Source: Bacilli bacterium (GTDB taxonomy: Bacteria > Bacillota_I > Bacilli_A > RFN20 > CAG-826). From it: a stretch of DNA of 25,034 bases. Each line of letters starts with the position of its first letter. Within the stretch, counting starts at the first letter, position 1. The stretch lies in assembly GCA_900767825.1 (NCBI GenBank), contig CAAGAN010000025.1:1-25034 (forward strand), in the 5' to 3' direction. The notes beneath the pieces were generated by a model. It was not told the origin of the DNA and did no database searches. It saw only the letters and a program-made list of their open reading frames with translations. The translations under genes and the position numbers were made by a program. Below, piece after piece: positions 8,351 through 14,945 of the stretch.

Positions 8351-8660
8351 ATGCATGAGATCAATATTGTTTTTTGATTTGCCTACCGAGAAGAAAGCCC
8401 AGCGGAAGGCATATTCAACATTTGTTAAGAATTTAAAGAAGACTGGATTCGCCATGATGCAGGAATCTGTTTATATAAAGTTAGATCTAGATGATCGAGC
8501 GGCCGAATCAACGAAAGAAAAGATTAAGAAGTTCTTACCAAAAGATGGATTTATCGCAATGCTTAGAATAACCGAAAAGCAATTTTCTAATATAGATTTC
8601 CTTCTAGGATATTCGGATATGGATGTGCTAGTCGATGATAGTAGGGTAGTCGAACTATGA
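8337..8660 (+). CDS. cas2: Cas2, CRISPR adaptation protein
   Basis: A 107-aa protein with the Cas2 ferredoxin-like start, MRSILFFDLPT; the conserved Asp is residue 14 in FFDLPT. GFAMMQESVYIKL is the second conserved block of type II-A Cas2. Cas2 dimers bridge two Cas1 dimers in the integrase. ATG 8337 lies inside the end of cas1 (14-nt overlap). An in-frame ATG at 8355 (M7) is the alternative, but the MNSYRCMR extension resembles II-A homologues, so the longer form is kept. Its TGA overlaps the csn2 ATG. Confidence 0.94.
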   Translation: MNSYRCMRSILFFDLPTEKKAQRKAYSTFVKNLKKTGFAMMQESVYIKLDLDDRAAESTKEKIKKFLPKDGFIAMLRITEKQFSNIDFLLGYSDMDVLVDDSRVVEL

Positions 8661-9325
8661 TTTCATTAAAAATAAAAGGAATAGAAGGATTATTCGACGC
8701 GATTCCTGGTTCTATACATGATTTAGTTATTGAGAATCCAAGCCAGCTTTATAGCATTGTACGAGCATTTTTCTTTGAAGACGACGAAACAATTATAGTT
8801 AGTAAAGACTCCGATATTATTCCGCTAGATAAGAATGTTTTATTCATAAAAAGTCTATTCGATTTGGACCCAAATTCTAAAAAGATTCTTGGTCTTATTT
8901 ATAAACAGGCAAATGTTACATATCTAAATGATTCAAGAAAACAAAGGATTATTAAAATCCAGGATGAAATATTAGATTTATTAGATGAAATATCGCTAGA
9001 TTTCAATTATCCGATGACTTTTGATAGAGCATTTGGAATAGATAAAATAATTCAAGCTAGTTCATTTTGTTTTTCTCCCGTTGATCAAACAGATTTCTTC
9101 GATTCGTTTATATCGTATTTAAGAGCAATTCAAGAGATTTCAAAGGCTAAATTTATAGTATGTATGGATATCTTTGCTTTTTTAGAGCCAGAAAAAGTTG
9201 AATTATTATCAAAAGAGTTAGGATTAATGGGACTTTCTCTAATAAATTTGGCTTCTTTCAATCGAAAAGCAGATAAAAAGATAGAAAAAGTAACTATAAT
9301 TGATACAGATTACTGCGAAATTTAG
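8657..9325 (+). CDS. csn2: Csn2, type II-A adaptation protein
   Basis: A 222-aa protein in the csn2 position (cas9-cas1-cas2-csn2), starting at an ATGA overlap with cas2. The family forms a ring-shaped tetramer that binds DNA ends and is needed for spacer acquisition in type II-A systems. Family features seen: an N-terminal beta-rich part with an early bound-ligand region (IENPSQLYSIVRAFF), a long acidic central helix region (QRIIKIQDEILDLLDEIS), and a late beta strand AKFIVCMDIFAFL followed by a helix and LSLINLAS, like the IFINVLSYL...IDVLFLE end of classical Csn2. It fixes the subtype as II-A. Sequence similarity is weak by eye, as usual for this fast-evolving family. Confidence 0.88.
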   Translation: MISLKIKGIEGLFDAIPGSIHDLVIENPSQLYSIVRAFFFEDDETIIVSKDSDIIPLDKNVLFIKSLFDLDPNSKKILGLIYKQANVTYLNDSRKQRIIKIQDEILDLLDEISLDFNYPMTFDRAFGIDKIIQASSFCFSPVDQTDFFDSFISYLRAIQEISKAKFIVCMDIFAFLEPEKVELLSKELGLMGLSLINLASFNRKADKKIEKVTIIDTDYCEI

Positions 9326-9404
9326 ATTTTTATATATAATATAAGTGCTAGAGCAACTAGCTATATGCAGGTAGTAAAAGCTTCTATAACCCCAAAAATT
9401 TGAG
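9326..9404 (+). promoter_or_regulatory. CRISPR leader with ATTTGAG integration anchor
   Basis: This 79-nt gap between csn2 and the array contains a perfect TATAAT (9335-9340) as a likely -10 for array transcription; no clear -35 is visible. It ends in ATTTGAG (9398-9404) directly against the first repeat. That heptamer is the known leader-end motif which directs Cas1-Cas2 integration in streptococcal type II-A systems. The repeats nearest this end are identical, while those at the far end are eroded, which agrees with new spacers being added here. Confidence 0.8.
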
Positions 9405-9836
9405 GTTTGAGAGTAGTGTTGTTCTAGGTATCTCTCTTGCTACGAGCCCCTCGAGTTCCTCGTCACTACTGTTTGAGAGTAGTGTTGTTCTAGGTATCTC
9501 TCTTGCGTCCTCGGTCGCCACCAACGTGTAGGTGCGGTTTGAGAGTAGTGTTGTTCTAGGTATCTCTCTTGCCTCAACGACACGAACGATGATGGGGTAT
9601 ACGTTTGAGAGTAGTGTTGTTCTAGGTATCTCTCTTGCTTGCTCGCAGGCTATTAGTGTCGAGCCACTGTTTGAGAGTAGTGTTGTTCTAGGTATCTCTC
9701 TTGCATAAGAACCAATGTCAGTAGTATGGGAAAGGTTTGAGAGTAGTGTTGTTCTAGGTATCTCTCTTACTTGCTCGATATATATACTATTGGCATACCT
9801 GTTTGAGAGTAGTGTTGCTCTAGGTATCTCTCTGAC
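9405..9836 (+). CRISPR. type II-A CRISPR array: seven 36-bp repeats, 30-bp spacers, plus an eroded eighth repeat
   Basis: Repeats begin GTTTGAGAGTAGTG and end TAGGTATCTCTCTTGC (36 nt). They start at 9405, 9471, 9537, 9603, 9669, 9735 and 9801, every 66 nt, so all spacers are exactly 30 nt. Repeats 1-5 are identical; repeat 6 ends TTAC; repeat 7 differs at positions 18, 34 and 35. A further 30 nt on, at 9867-9879, GTTTGAAAGTAGT is the start of an eighth, truncated repeat. Decay at the right-hand end marks the trailer, so the leader is on the left. The repeat's 5' two thirds pair with the tracrRNA anti-repeat. No spacer was seen to match another part of this window. Confidence 0.97.
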
Positions 9837-9866
9837 AAGTTATTTCGTTGAATAGATTGTCGGCCT

Positions 9867-9879
9867 GTTTGAAAGTAGT
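9867..9879 (+). repeat. truncated terminal CRISPR repeat
   Basis: GTTTGAAAGTAGT matches 12 of the first 13 bases of the CRISPR repeat, exactly one 30-nt spacer after repeat 7, then diverges. It is the decayed trailer-end repeat. The remaining bases up to the next gene (9880-10006) hold only AT-rich DNA and that gene's ribosome binding site. Confidence 0.8.
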
Positions 9880-10006
9880 ACTTCAAAGGAAGGAACCGCG
9901 ATGTTCTTTTCTTTTTGCCACAATTTTTTAACTAAATTCCTAATATTTTCCTTGTTTTGATTATTTCCTAGGAATAGACTTGAAAAGAAATGAGGGGAGG
10001 CCTCAC

Positions 10007-10618
10007 ATGAAATCTAAACATAAAGGTCTATTACTAGCAGTTTTTTTTTCTATATTGTCTTTAACTGCATTATCTATTAATAAATATGGGAATGCATATT
10101 CATTAACTGCTAATGAAAAACAAACAACATTTACCCTAACTATTGATTCTTCTAATTGCCCTATGTTTAGAAAAGGTAGTAATGCTTCTTCTAGCCAAGT
10201 ACTTACATCATTAGGAAATCCCATTAAGTTAAATAGATCTATTACATTTAATGAGAGGGTTACTCCTGCCGAAATAGATTTAACAAATATTAGCGATTCT
10301 CTTTTGCTTAAGGGAGCAAAGGGCAATTATAACTCTAGTATTTCAATTGATGAATCCACCCCATTTTATAAGTTGTTATCAATAAAGGCTGATTTCAAGA
10401 TAATGTCTGGCGAAGAAGACAACACAACTAGGGAAAGACTTGTTTTTAAGGCCTTTAATTCCGACTCTTCAAATCCAATTGAATTAACTAATGGGACAAA
10501 GTTTAATGTAAAAGGCAATTATTCCTATTTTGATATTTCGTATAAAAATAATTACGGAACTGCTGAACGCCAAATCTATATCAATTCGATAGTAGTTGAA
10601 TATTCTTGCTTGTATTAG
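10007..10618 (+). CDS. secreted beta-rich hypothetical protein
   Basis: A 203-aa protein. ATG 10007 is chosen because GAGGGGAGG (9992-10000) lies 6 nt upstream; an in-frame TTG at 9980 would precede that site. Lys/His residues and a hydrophobic stretch (GLLLAVFFSILSLTALSI) form a signal peptide with likely cleavage near residue 30. The mature part alternates Ser/Thr/Asn-rich strands, has one Cys near each end (SNCPMF and YSCLY), and ends in QIYINSIVVEYSC, an ending I associate with secreted beta-sandwich domains in related low-GC genomes. It resembles in style, not in clear sequence, the exported proteins at the start of the window. Function unknown. Confidence 0.75.
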   Translation: MKSKHKGLLLAVFFSILSLTALSINKYGNAYSLTANEKQTTFTLTIDSSNCPMFRKGSNASSSQVLTSLGNPIKLNRSITFNERVTPAEIDLTNISDSLLLKGAKGNYNSSISIDESTPFYKLLSIKADFKIMSGEEDNTTRERLVFKAFNSDSSNPIELTNGTKFNVKGNYSYFDISYKNNYGTAERQIYINSIVVEYSCLY

Positions 10619-10664
10619 TAAATTTTTCTTTTTTGCCTTCATATATGAAAAGGTAGGTAATGCT

Positions 10665-11207
10665 ATGATGACGAAAGAACAAGAAATAAAATTCTTAGAA
10701 TTTTGTGATAATCTCCATAAATTTATAATTAAAAATGGATGGCAAGGTGCTTCCTATGCTTCGGTAGCTATGATGTTTGCAGTCGCAAAAAAACTTGGTA
10801 TAGATGCAAAACCGTGCATAGGTGAGTGTATTCAAAAGAACCAGGAACTTTTTGATCATTCGTGGTTGTTAATCGATGAAAAAATATACGATATAGCCAT
10901 TTCGATGCCTTTAGAACTAGAGTCGGCAACTGGCCCAGTATTCGCATCAATTGATATGAAAACTAAAAAAGAAGTGGATATAGAATACGGAATTAAGCAT
11001 AAGGGCTTGGGCAAAGAAGCTTTACTTCCTTTTAATCAAAACATTTATAGATATTTGCGCGGATGTGATGCCCTTAAACTTATAGAATTAATCATTGATT
11101 TGGCTAAAAATTCACGCATTTATATAACAAGAAAATGGATGGAACAAAATTTATCAAATGAATATTTTGCGTTGGTGGATAATCGACCATGCAATTGTTC
11201 TAAATAG
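10665..11207 (+). CDS. transglutaminase-like (papain-fold) protein without an obvious catalytic Cys
   Basis: A 180-aa cytoplasmic protein. ATG 10665 follows AGGTAGG by 7 nt and is preferred over an earlier in-frame ATG at 10596 that overlaps the upstream gene. GWQGASYASVAMMFAVAKKLGI, then FDHSWLLIDEKIYDIAI, follow the transglutaminase-core order in which a Cys begins the first helix and the His and Asp lie in HxW...D...D. Here the His and Asp positions are filled, but the helix start has Ser/Ala instead of Cys. The family includes proteases, lasso-peptide leader peptidases (B2) and inactive binders. The tail PCNCSK resembles the beginning of a SEC-C metal-binding motif that stops early. An inactive or altered enzyme is possible. 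No partner gene is evident apart from the secreted protein upstream. Confidence 0.55.
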   Translation: MMTKEQEIKFLEFCDNLHKFIIKNGWQGASYASVAMMFAVAKKLGIDAKPCIGECIQKNQELFDHSWLLIDEKIYDIAISMPLELESATGPVFASIDMKTKKEVDIEYGIKHKGLGKEALLPFNQNIYRYLRGCDALKLIELIIDLAKNSRIYITRKWMEQNLSNEYFALVDNRPCNCSK

Positions 11208-11254
11208 TCGCCTGTTCGAAACTTTTTGCAACTTATAAAAGTCACCATATAAAG

Positions 11255-11276
11255 AAAAAATGCCCTATATAGGCAC
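11255..11276 (-). terminator. intrinsic terminator downstream of tRNA-Asp
   Basis: Read on the minus strand: GTGCC, loop TATATAG, GGCAT, then a run of T (plus-strand A6 at 11255-11260). It lies about 14 nt beyond the tRNA 3' end and would end the minus-strand transcript. Confidence 0.7.
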
Positions 11277-11289
11277 TCTTTTAACTAAT

Positions 11290-11367
11290 TGGCGGACCAT
11301 ACGAGATTCGAACTCGTGATCTTCTCCGTGACAGGGAGACATGTTAGGCCGCTACACCAATGGTCCG
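11290..11367 (-). tRNA. tRNA-Asp (GTC)
   Basis: On the minus strand the acceptor arms CGGACCA and TGGTCCG pair, with an encoded 3' CCA (11290-11292). The anticodon stem TCTCC/GGAGA holds the loop CTGTCAC, anticodon GTC (11330-11332), which reads GAC/GAU. The T arm has GTTCGAATC. All stems pair, so the gene looks functional. It lies downstream of trxA on the same strand. Confidence 0.96.
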
Positions 11368-11424
11368 TAGCGTTACATAATATAGCAAGAACTACTTTTC
11401 TTGTCCAATAATATTTTTATAGAC

Positions 11425-11448
11425 GGGGACCTCTAGAAAGAAGTCCCC
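11425..11448 (-). terminator. strong hairpin between trxA and tRNA-Asp
   Basis: On the minus strand GGGGACTTCT-TTCT-AGAGGTCCCC forms a 10-bp stem with one G-U pair and a 4-nt loop, 8 nt after the trxA stop. There is no T-run behind it, so it may be a weak terminator, an mRNA-stabilising hairpin or a processing site before the tRNA. Confidence 0.5.
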
Positions 11449-11456
11449 AATACTAA

Positions 11457-11765
11457 TTATTTTAATCCAAGAAAAGCTAAGACTGATTCTTTAGGTCTAT
11501 ATCCAGTTGATTGGTTAACTAATTTACCATCTTTAAAATGTACTAAGGTTGGGATTGAATAGACATTTAATTCTGCAGCGGCTTCACCAACTTTATCAGT
11601 ATCGACTTTTAATACCTTTAGTTCAGGATGCTCATCTGCGATTTCTTTTATGATTGGAGAAAGCATTTGGCAAGGTCCACACCAAACGGCATAGAAATCG
11701 ACTAAAACATCTCCAGAAGCAATCTCTTGCTTATATTCTTCATAGCTATTAATTATTTTTTCCAT
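11457..11765 (-). CDS. trxA: thioredoxin
   Basis: A 102-aa classical thioredoxin, a cytoplasmic dithiol-disulfide oxidoreductase that keeps protein thiols reduced and supplies electrons to enzymes such as ribonucleotide reductase. The active site is WCGPC with Cys29 and Cys32. The cis-proline is Pro72 in YSIPTLVHF, followed by the FKDGK turn and the C-terminal helix. Length and motif order are normal. GAAAGGA precedes the ATG by about 9 nt and overlaps the end of the TraX-like gene, leaving a 15-nt gap, so it is probably the last protein gene of a three-gene operon. Confidence 0.96.
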   Translation of the reverse strand: MEKIINSYEEYKQEIASGDVLVDFYAVWCGPCQMLSPIIKEIADEHPELKVLKVDTDKVGEAAAELNVYSIPTLVHFKDGKLVNQSTGYRPKESVLAFLGLK

Positions 11766-11780
11766 AATGATTATTCCTTT

Positions 11781-12707
11781 CTAGTAACCCATTATTACAT
11801 AAAACAATATGAATATGATAATAAGATGCACCGGGAAATATGAATAAGAGAATATTCTCCACCATTTGGAGTCATATCCTCTTTTCCCATTATATAGATA
11901 TATAAATATTATTGATAAAAGGCAATACGATTCTATCCCCATTGAAAAAGGATCATAAGGAGAAACTCCATTGCTTCTAACCCCAATATAACTTATCCCC
12001 CAAAATATCAATGTCACAAAGAATAAAATAGAAGAAGAAATGATATTGATTAATTTCCTTCCATTTGGCAAATCTAGAAACATTTCGTCTGATATACCTA
12101 ATGATTGGTTTGTTTTATGCGCTAACCTAACGGCAAGAGGAGTGGCATAATAAAACCCTAAACCAATTAGAAGGTTAAATATAGAATATCCTGCACGTAG
12201 ATATATAGGGAATACATAAATACTAACTGCATTTACCTTTTCATATATGTCTACTACATATGAGCCCAATATATATCCAATAGGTAATATGGCGAATAGT
12301 TTCTTATATCCTTTTAAAGACAGGCAATATAGGACTAGACATAAAAAGAATAGATCTGCGATAGGATTATAATTAGACCCAAAGCTAGACATTCCCTTAA
12401 ATCCATAGGTAATGGTAATTTGGCTAATCAAGGTTAATCCAAATAATATTCCTATCTTCATTAGATATTTGTTTTTATTATGGGTATGTCTCATCCCTTC
12501 TGCTAAAAGGAAGATAAATAAAGAAAGGGATAATCTTCCTATAATCCTAAATATATATCCAACATTACTAAAATTAGGAAGTGGATACATTTGGTTTGAT
12601 CCATATAACATCAAAAAGACACCGATATGGTCAAAGCTCATGAATATCATGGCTAATACTTTTAGGATAAACCCATCCAATATTTGATATGATCTAGTTT
12701 CGTTCAT
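11781..12707 (-). CDS. TraX-family integral membrane protein (putative acyltransferase)
   Basis: A 308-aa protein with about eight to nine hydrophobic helices. LKVLAMIFMSFDHIGVFLMLYG near the start (DHIG motif), then FRIIGRLSLSLFIFLLAEGMRHTHNKNKYLMK and, near the end, SYSYFPVHLIIIFIL, are the conserved blocks of the TraX family. It is named after F-plasmid TraX, which N-acetylates pilin, but in Firmicutes it occurs as a chromosomal membrane protein of unknown substrate. Its ATG overlaps the stop of the upstream CPBP gene (ATGA), so the two are translationally coupled. No conjugation genes are nearby, so a pilin-modifying role is not supported here. Confidence 0.8.
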   Translation of the reverse strand: MNETRSYQILDGFILKVLAMIFMSFDHIGVFLMLYGSNQMYPLPNFSNVGYIFRIIGRLSLSLFIFLLAEGMRHTHNKNKYLMKIGILFGLTLISQITITYGFKGMSSFGSNYNPIADLFFLCLVLYCLSLKGYKKLFAILPIGYILGSYVVDIYEKVNAVSIYVFPIYLRAGYSIFNLLIGLGFYYATPLAVRLAHKTNQSLGISDEMFLDLPNGRKLINIISSSILFFVTLIFWGISYIGVRSNGVSPYDPFSMGIESYCLLSIIFIYLYNGKRGYDSKWWRIFSYSYFPVHLIIIFILFYVIMGY

Positions 12708-13585
12708 GCTGTTGTAGTGGTAGTTAATATTATTAAGATGACTGAAAGCAAATTATTTAAGGCATGGGCGGTATATGATCCAAGTAACCCGGCTTTCTTA
12801 TAGGCAATACAAAGAAGTAAACCTGCAACTATATAGGAAGGGATATTTATTAATTCGATGATTGTAGCTTGATTAGAACTAAAGCAAGTCCAGTCAAAAT
12901 GGATAAATGCAAATACTAAGGCAGATACAATATAACCTAATACCTTGCCTAATCTAGATAGAAGGGAAAATAATCCAACTCTGTAGCCAAGTTCTTCTGT
13001 CATTGGACCTAATATCCCAAATATTATGATGGCAAATAATGGATATGCCTTAGATATTGCCCTTATTGAAGATTCATTCCCATTGACGCTAGGATCAATC
13101 CCGGCTGCATTAAATAATAAATTGGATATAATTCCATATATATAATTAAATGCTAGTAATAATCCAAAGAAACCAACGCCTAGGAAGAATTTCTTAAATG
13201 ATGCCTGTTTTATAAATTCTTTGTAGCTACCGATAAATAAAGCTGCCATAAATCCAAATAGCAATGCATAGGAAGTAAATACCCTAATTGAAGCGCCTTC
13301 TATGCTTAATAGATATCTTTGGACATCTTCAATCGGGCTATTTGGATTATTTAAGGAAAATATGCCACTTTGGATAAGTTCGACAAAAGAAGCAATCAAG
13401 GATAATCCGATTATAGACAAAGCAAAGAACAAGGCTTGTTTCCATATAGAAGTATGTATGAAATTTTCAAAAAATAGGCAACCCCTGTCATTATTATTCT
13501 CATTGCAATAAGGGCATTTTGGATAAGTTGGGTCATAGCTATGTCCGCATTTAGGACAGGAAGTGTTAACAAAATAAGTCTTCAT
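12704..13585 (-). CDS. CPBP-family intramembrane metalloprotease with N-terminal zinc ribbon
   Basis: A 293-aa protein. Residues 10-27 form a zinc ribbon (Cys10, Cys13, Cys24, Cys27). About seven membrane helices follow. The CPBP (CAAX protease/bacteriocin-processing, also called Abi) motifs are visible: motif 1 GPMTEELGYR (Glu197, Glu198, Arg202), motif 2 FAFIHFD (His229) and motif 3 HALNN (His274). These Glu and His residues form the catalytic metal or water site of the family. Members cleave prenylated proteins or mature and resist peptides; the substrate here is not evident. It is first in the minus-strand operon with TraX and trxA. Only a weak ribosome binding site (AAGATTAACC) is seen before its ATG. 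Confidence 0.87.
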   Translation of the reverse strand: MKTYFVNTSCPKCGHSYDPTYPKCPYCNENNNDRGCLFFENFIHTSIWKQALFFALSIIGLSLIASFVELIQSGIFSLNNPNSPIEDVQRYLLSIEGASIRVFTSYALLFGFMAALFIGSYKEFIKQASFKKFFLGVGFFGLLLAFNYIYGIISNLLFNAAGIDPSVNGNESSIRAISKAYPLFAIIIFGILGPMTEELGYRVGLFSLLSRLGKVLGYIVSALVFAFIHFDWTCFSSNQATIIELINIPSYIVAGLLLCIAYKKAGLLGSYTAHALNNLLSVILIILTTTTTA

Positions 13586-13862
13586 GTGGTTAATCTTATT
13601 TTTTATTTAAAAAGAAAACAAGGGAGGTTATTAATATATTCTCTTTTTCGGTTTAATGTAGATGACATTGATTGTTATGCAAAGGATAGGCAATTAGTTC
13701 CAAAAATGGAAAAAAAGAATTTTGAATTTGCTAAAATCATGAAACCCAATTTTATACGTAATCTTTGACATTTTTAAAAATTAAAAAGTCCTATGGTTAT
13801 GGGTCATTTCTTACTTTTAGAATAATTTAAATGTATTTATTTGTAAAAGTATCGCATTGCAC
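13586..13862. other. intergenic region between divergent transcription units
   Basis: AT-rich DNA. A 75-codon plus-strand frame (13541-13768) crosses it but begins antisense inside the CPBP gene and lacks a ribosome binding site, so it is not called. An isolated TTGACA near 13765 has no matching -10. No clear promoter for the CPBP operon could be assigned. Confidence 0.4.
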
Positions 13863-13883
13863 TGCACATATATTGTATGTGCA
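13863..13883. promoter_or_regulatory. operator-like palindrome of the toxin-antitoxin module
   Basis: TGCACATA-TATTG-TATGTGCA is an inverted repeat with perfect 8-bp arms, ending 5 nt before the -35 box of the antitoxin promoter. Ribbon-helix-helix antitoxins usually bind such palindromes to repress their own operon, so this is the likely autoregulatory site (inference). Confidence 0.65.
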
Positions 13884-13888
13884 ATAAC

Positions 13889-13917
13889 TTGAGATAATCC
13901 TTATTCTGCGATATAAT
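13889..13917 (+). promoter_or_regulatory. sigma-A type promoter of the antitoxin gene
   Basis: TTGAGA (13889-13894), a 17-nt spacer, then a perfect TATAAT (13912-13917). Transcription would start near 13924, almost at the AGGAGG ribosome binding site (13923-13928), giving a very short mRNA leader. Confidence 0.7.
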
Positions 13918-13936
13918 GCCGTAGGAGGCTTTTAAA

Positions 13937-14191
13937 ATGAATGGTGTAAACGTTACAGTAAGAGTTGATAAGGACATCAAGAAGCAGGCGGAAGTCCTCT
14001 TTAACGATTTAGGCCTCAATTTGAGTTCTGCCATCAATATGTTCCTCCACCAGGCGATCGCGGATCAGGGAATCCCTTTTAAACCCGCAAAGAAGCAGGA
14101 AATGCAATATGCAGCTCGTTCTGAGTTAGTGAAAGCTGCGGAAGATGCTTACATTGAACATCCAAACTTTTATAAGGAACTAGCTAAATGA
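13937..14191 (+). CDS. RelB/DinJ-family antitoxin (ribbon-helix-helix)
   Basis: An 84-aa protein. VNVTVRVDKDIKKQAEVLFNDLGLNLSSAINMFLHQAIADQGIPF is the ribbon-helix-helix signature of RelB/DinJ antitoxins: one beta strand, two helices, and the conserved LGLxxSxAINMFLxQ block. The C-terminal part would wrap and neutralise the toxin. ATG 13937 has AGGAGG 8 nt upstream and follows an operator-like palindrome and promoter. Its stop overlaps the ATG of a Doc-type gene (ATGA). The usual partner of this family is a YafQ/RelE toxin, so the Doc partner is a mixed pairing. The codons are richer in G+C than in neighbouring genes, which suggests lateral transfer. Confidence 0.88.
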   Translation: MNGVNVTVRVDKDIKKQAEVLFNDLGLNLSSAINMFLHQAIADQGIPFKPAKKQEMQYAARSELVKAAEDAYIEHPNFYKELAK

Positions 14192-14568
14192 GCTTTTGGT
14201 TCAGCAAGGAAGATATCATCTATCTTCACTCGACAATACTTATGAAGACTGGTGGAGAGGATGGAATTAGTGATGAAGGTATGTTGTAATCAGCATTAGC
14301 GACTCCGCTTTTGACATTTGACTTCAATGATCTCTATCCAACAATTATTGATAAACTCGCCCGTCTTTCATTCGAATCGTTAATGAATCATCCCTTTCTT
14401 GACGGGAACAAGCGAATTGGGGCCTATACCCTTATTGTTGGCCTTAAGCTCAACAAGATTCCTTTTTCTTTCGATGACGATGATGCGATAGAAGAGTTCT
14501 TTGCTCTTGCCGATGGAAAGATTAACTACGATTCCTTTAAAAATTGGGTTCGTTCCAAAATTCACTAA
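14188..14568 (+). pseudogene. doc: Doc-family (Fic fold) toxin with in-frame TAA at codon 34
   Basis: Read through one stop, this is a 126-codon Doc (death-on-curing) protein, the family that phosphorylates EF-Tu and halts translation. The N-terminus IIYLHSTILMKTGGEDGISDEGML, then a stop at 14287-14289, then SALATPLL, reproduces the DEGLLxSAL block of Doc with the residue after Leu replaced by TAA. One base change from CAA (Gln) or GAA (Glu) would explain it. The catalytic Fic loop HPFLDGNKR (His67) and the rest of the domain are intact. The 33-residue upstream piece cannot be a toxin. A restart inside the gene is unlikely because no ribosome binding site precedes 14311, and such a product would lack the first helix. 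It is probably an inactivated toxin beside an intact antitoxin. Confidence 0.85.
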
Positions 14569-14945
14569 GAAGGCAATTAGTCTTTTTGTTTTCTTTGACT
14601 TGGCGATGGCGCTACTAAAGACAGTTGCAGTAAAGCAAGGCTTATGGAAATAAGCGTTATCATCTAGATATTTATCTATAATTTAAGAGCCTGAAGCGTA
14701 ATTAAGTAATTGTACTAATATTTAAAAAGCGCAATCATCGTGCTTGTTAGTATAGTTTTATACTCTTTTTCCCTAATTAAAGTGGATGGCGCAAAAAAGG
14801 ATTCAGTAATAGTAACTATTTTAAATCAATGTATCATTCTCTTAAAAACTTCGAAATTGCAAAATTGCTAAACTCAATTCTAAATTAATGTTTTCTTCCT
14901 ATATGGAAGAATAGTAAAATTAAATTAAATCAGCTGGTAAAAATT
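14569..14945. other. intergenic region with three hairpins
   Basis: No gene is seen in these 377 bases. Three structures stand out. Read on the minus strand, AGTATA-AAAC-TATACT (14749-14764) is followed by AAGCAC-GATGATT-GCGCTT (14727-14745) and a T5 run. Nearer the next gene, TTCTTCC-TATAT-GGAAGAA (14893-14911) is a perfect 7-bp hairpin 35 nt before its ATG and may be an operator. Only a weak promoter-like pair (TTGCAA at 14857, TAAATT at 14881) was found. Confidence 0.45.

Noticed and set aside
9966..9980. TTCCTAGGAA palindrome as an operator of the secreted-protein gene
   Set aside because: It is short and isolated; no promoter could be placed around it with confidence.
13541..13768. 75-codon plus-strand frame upstream of the antitoxin
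   Set aside because: It starts antisense within the CPBP gene, has no ribosome binding site and no recognisable protein signature.
14311..14568. The 85-codon downstream part of the Doc gene as a separate functional gene
   Set aside because: No ribosome binding site, it starts at an internal Met, and the missing N-terminal block is present in frame before a single stop.
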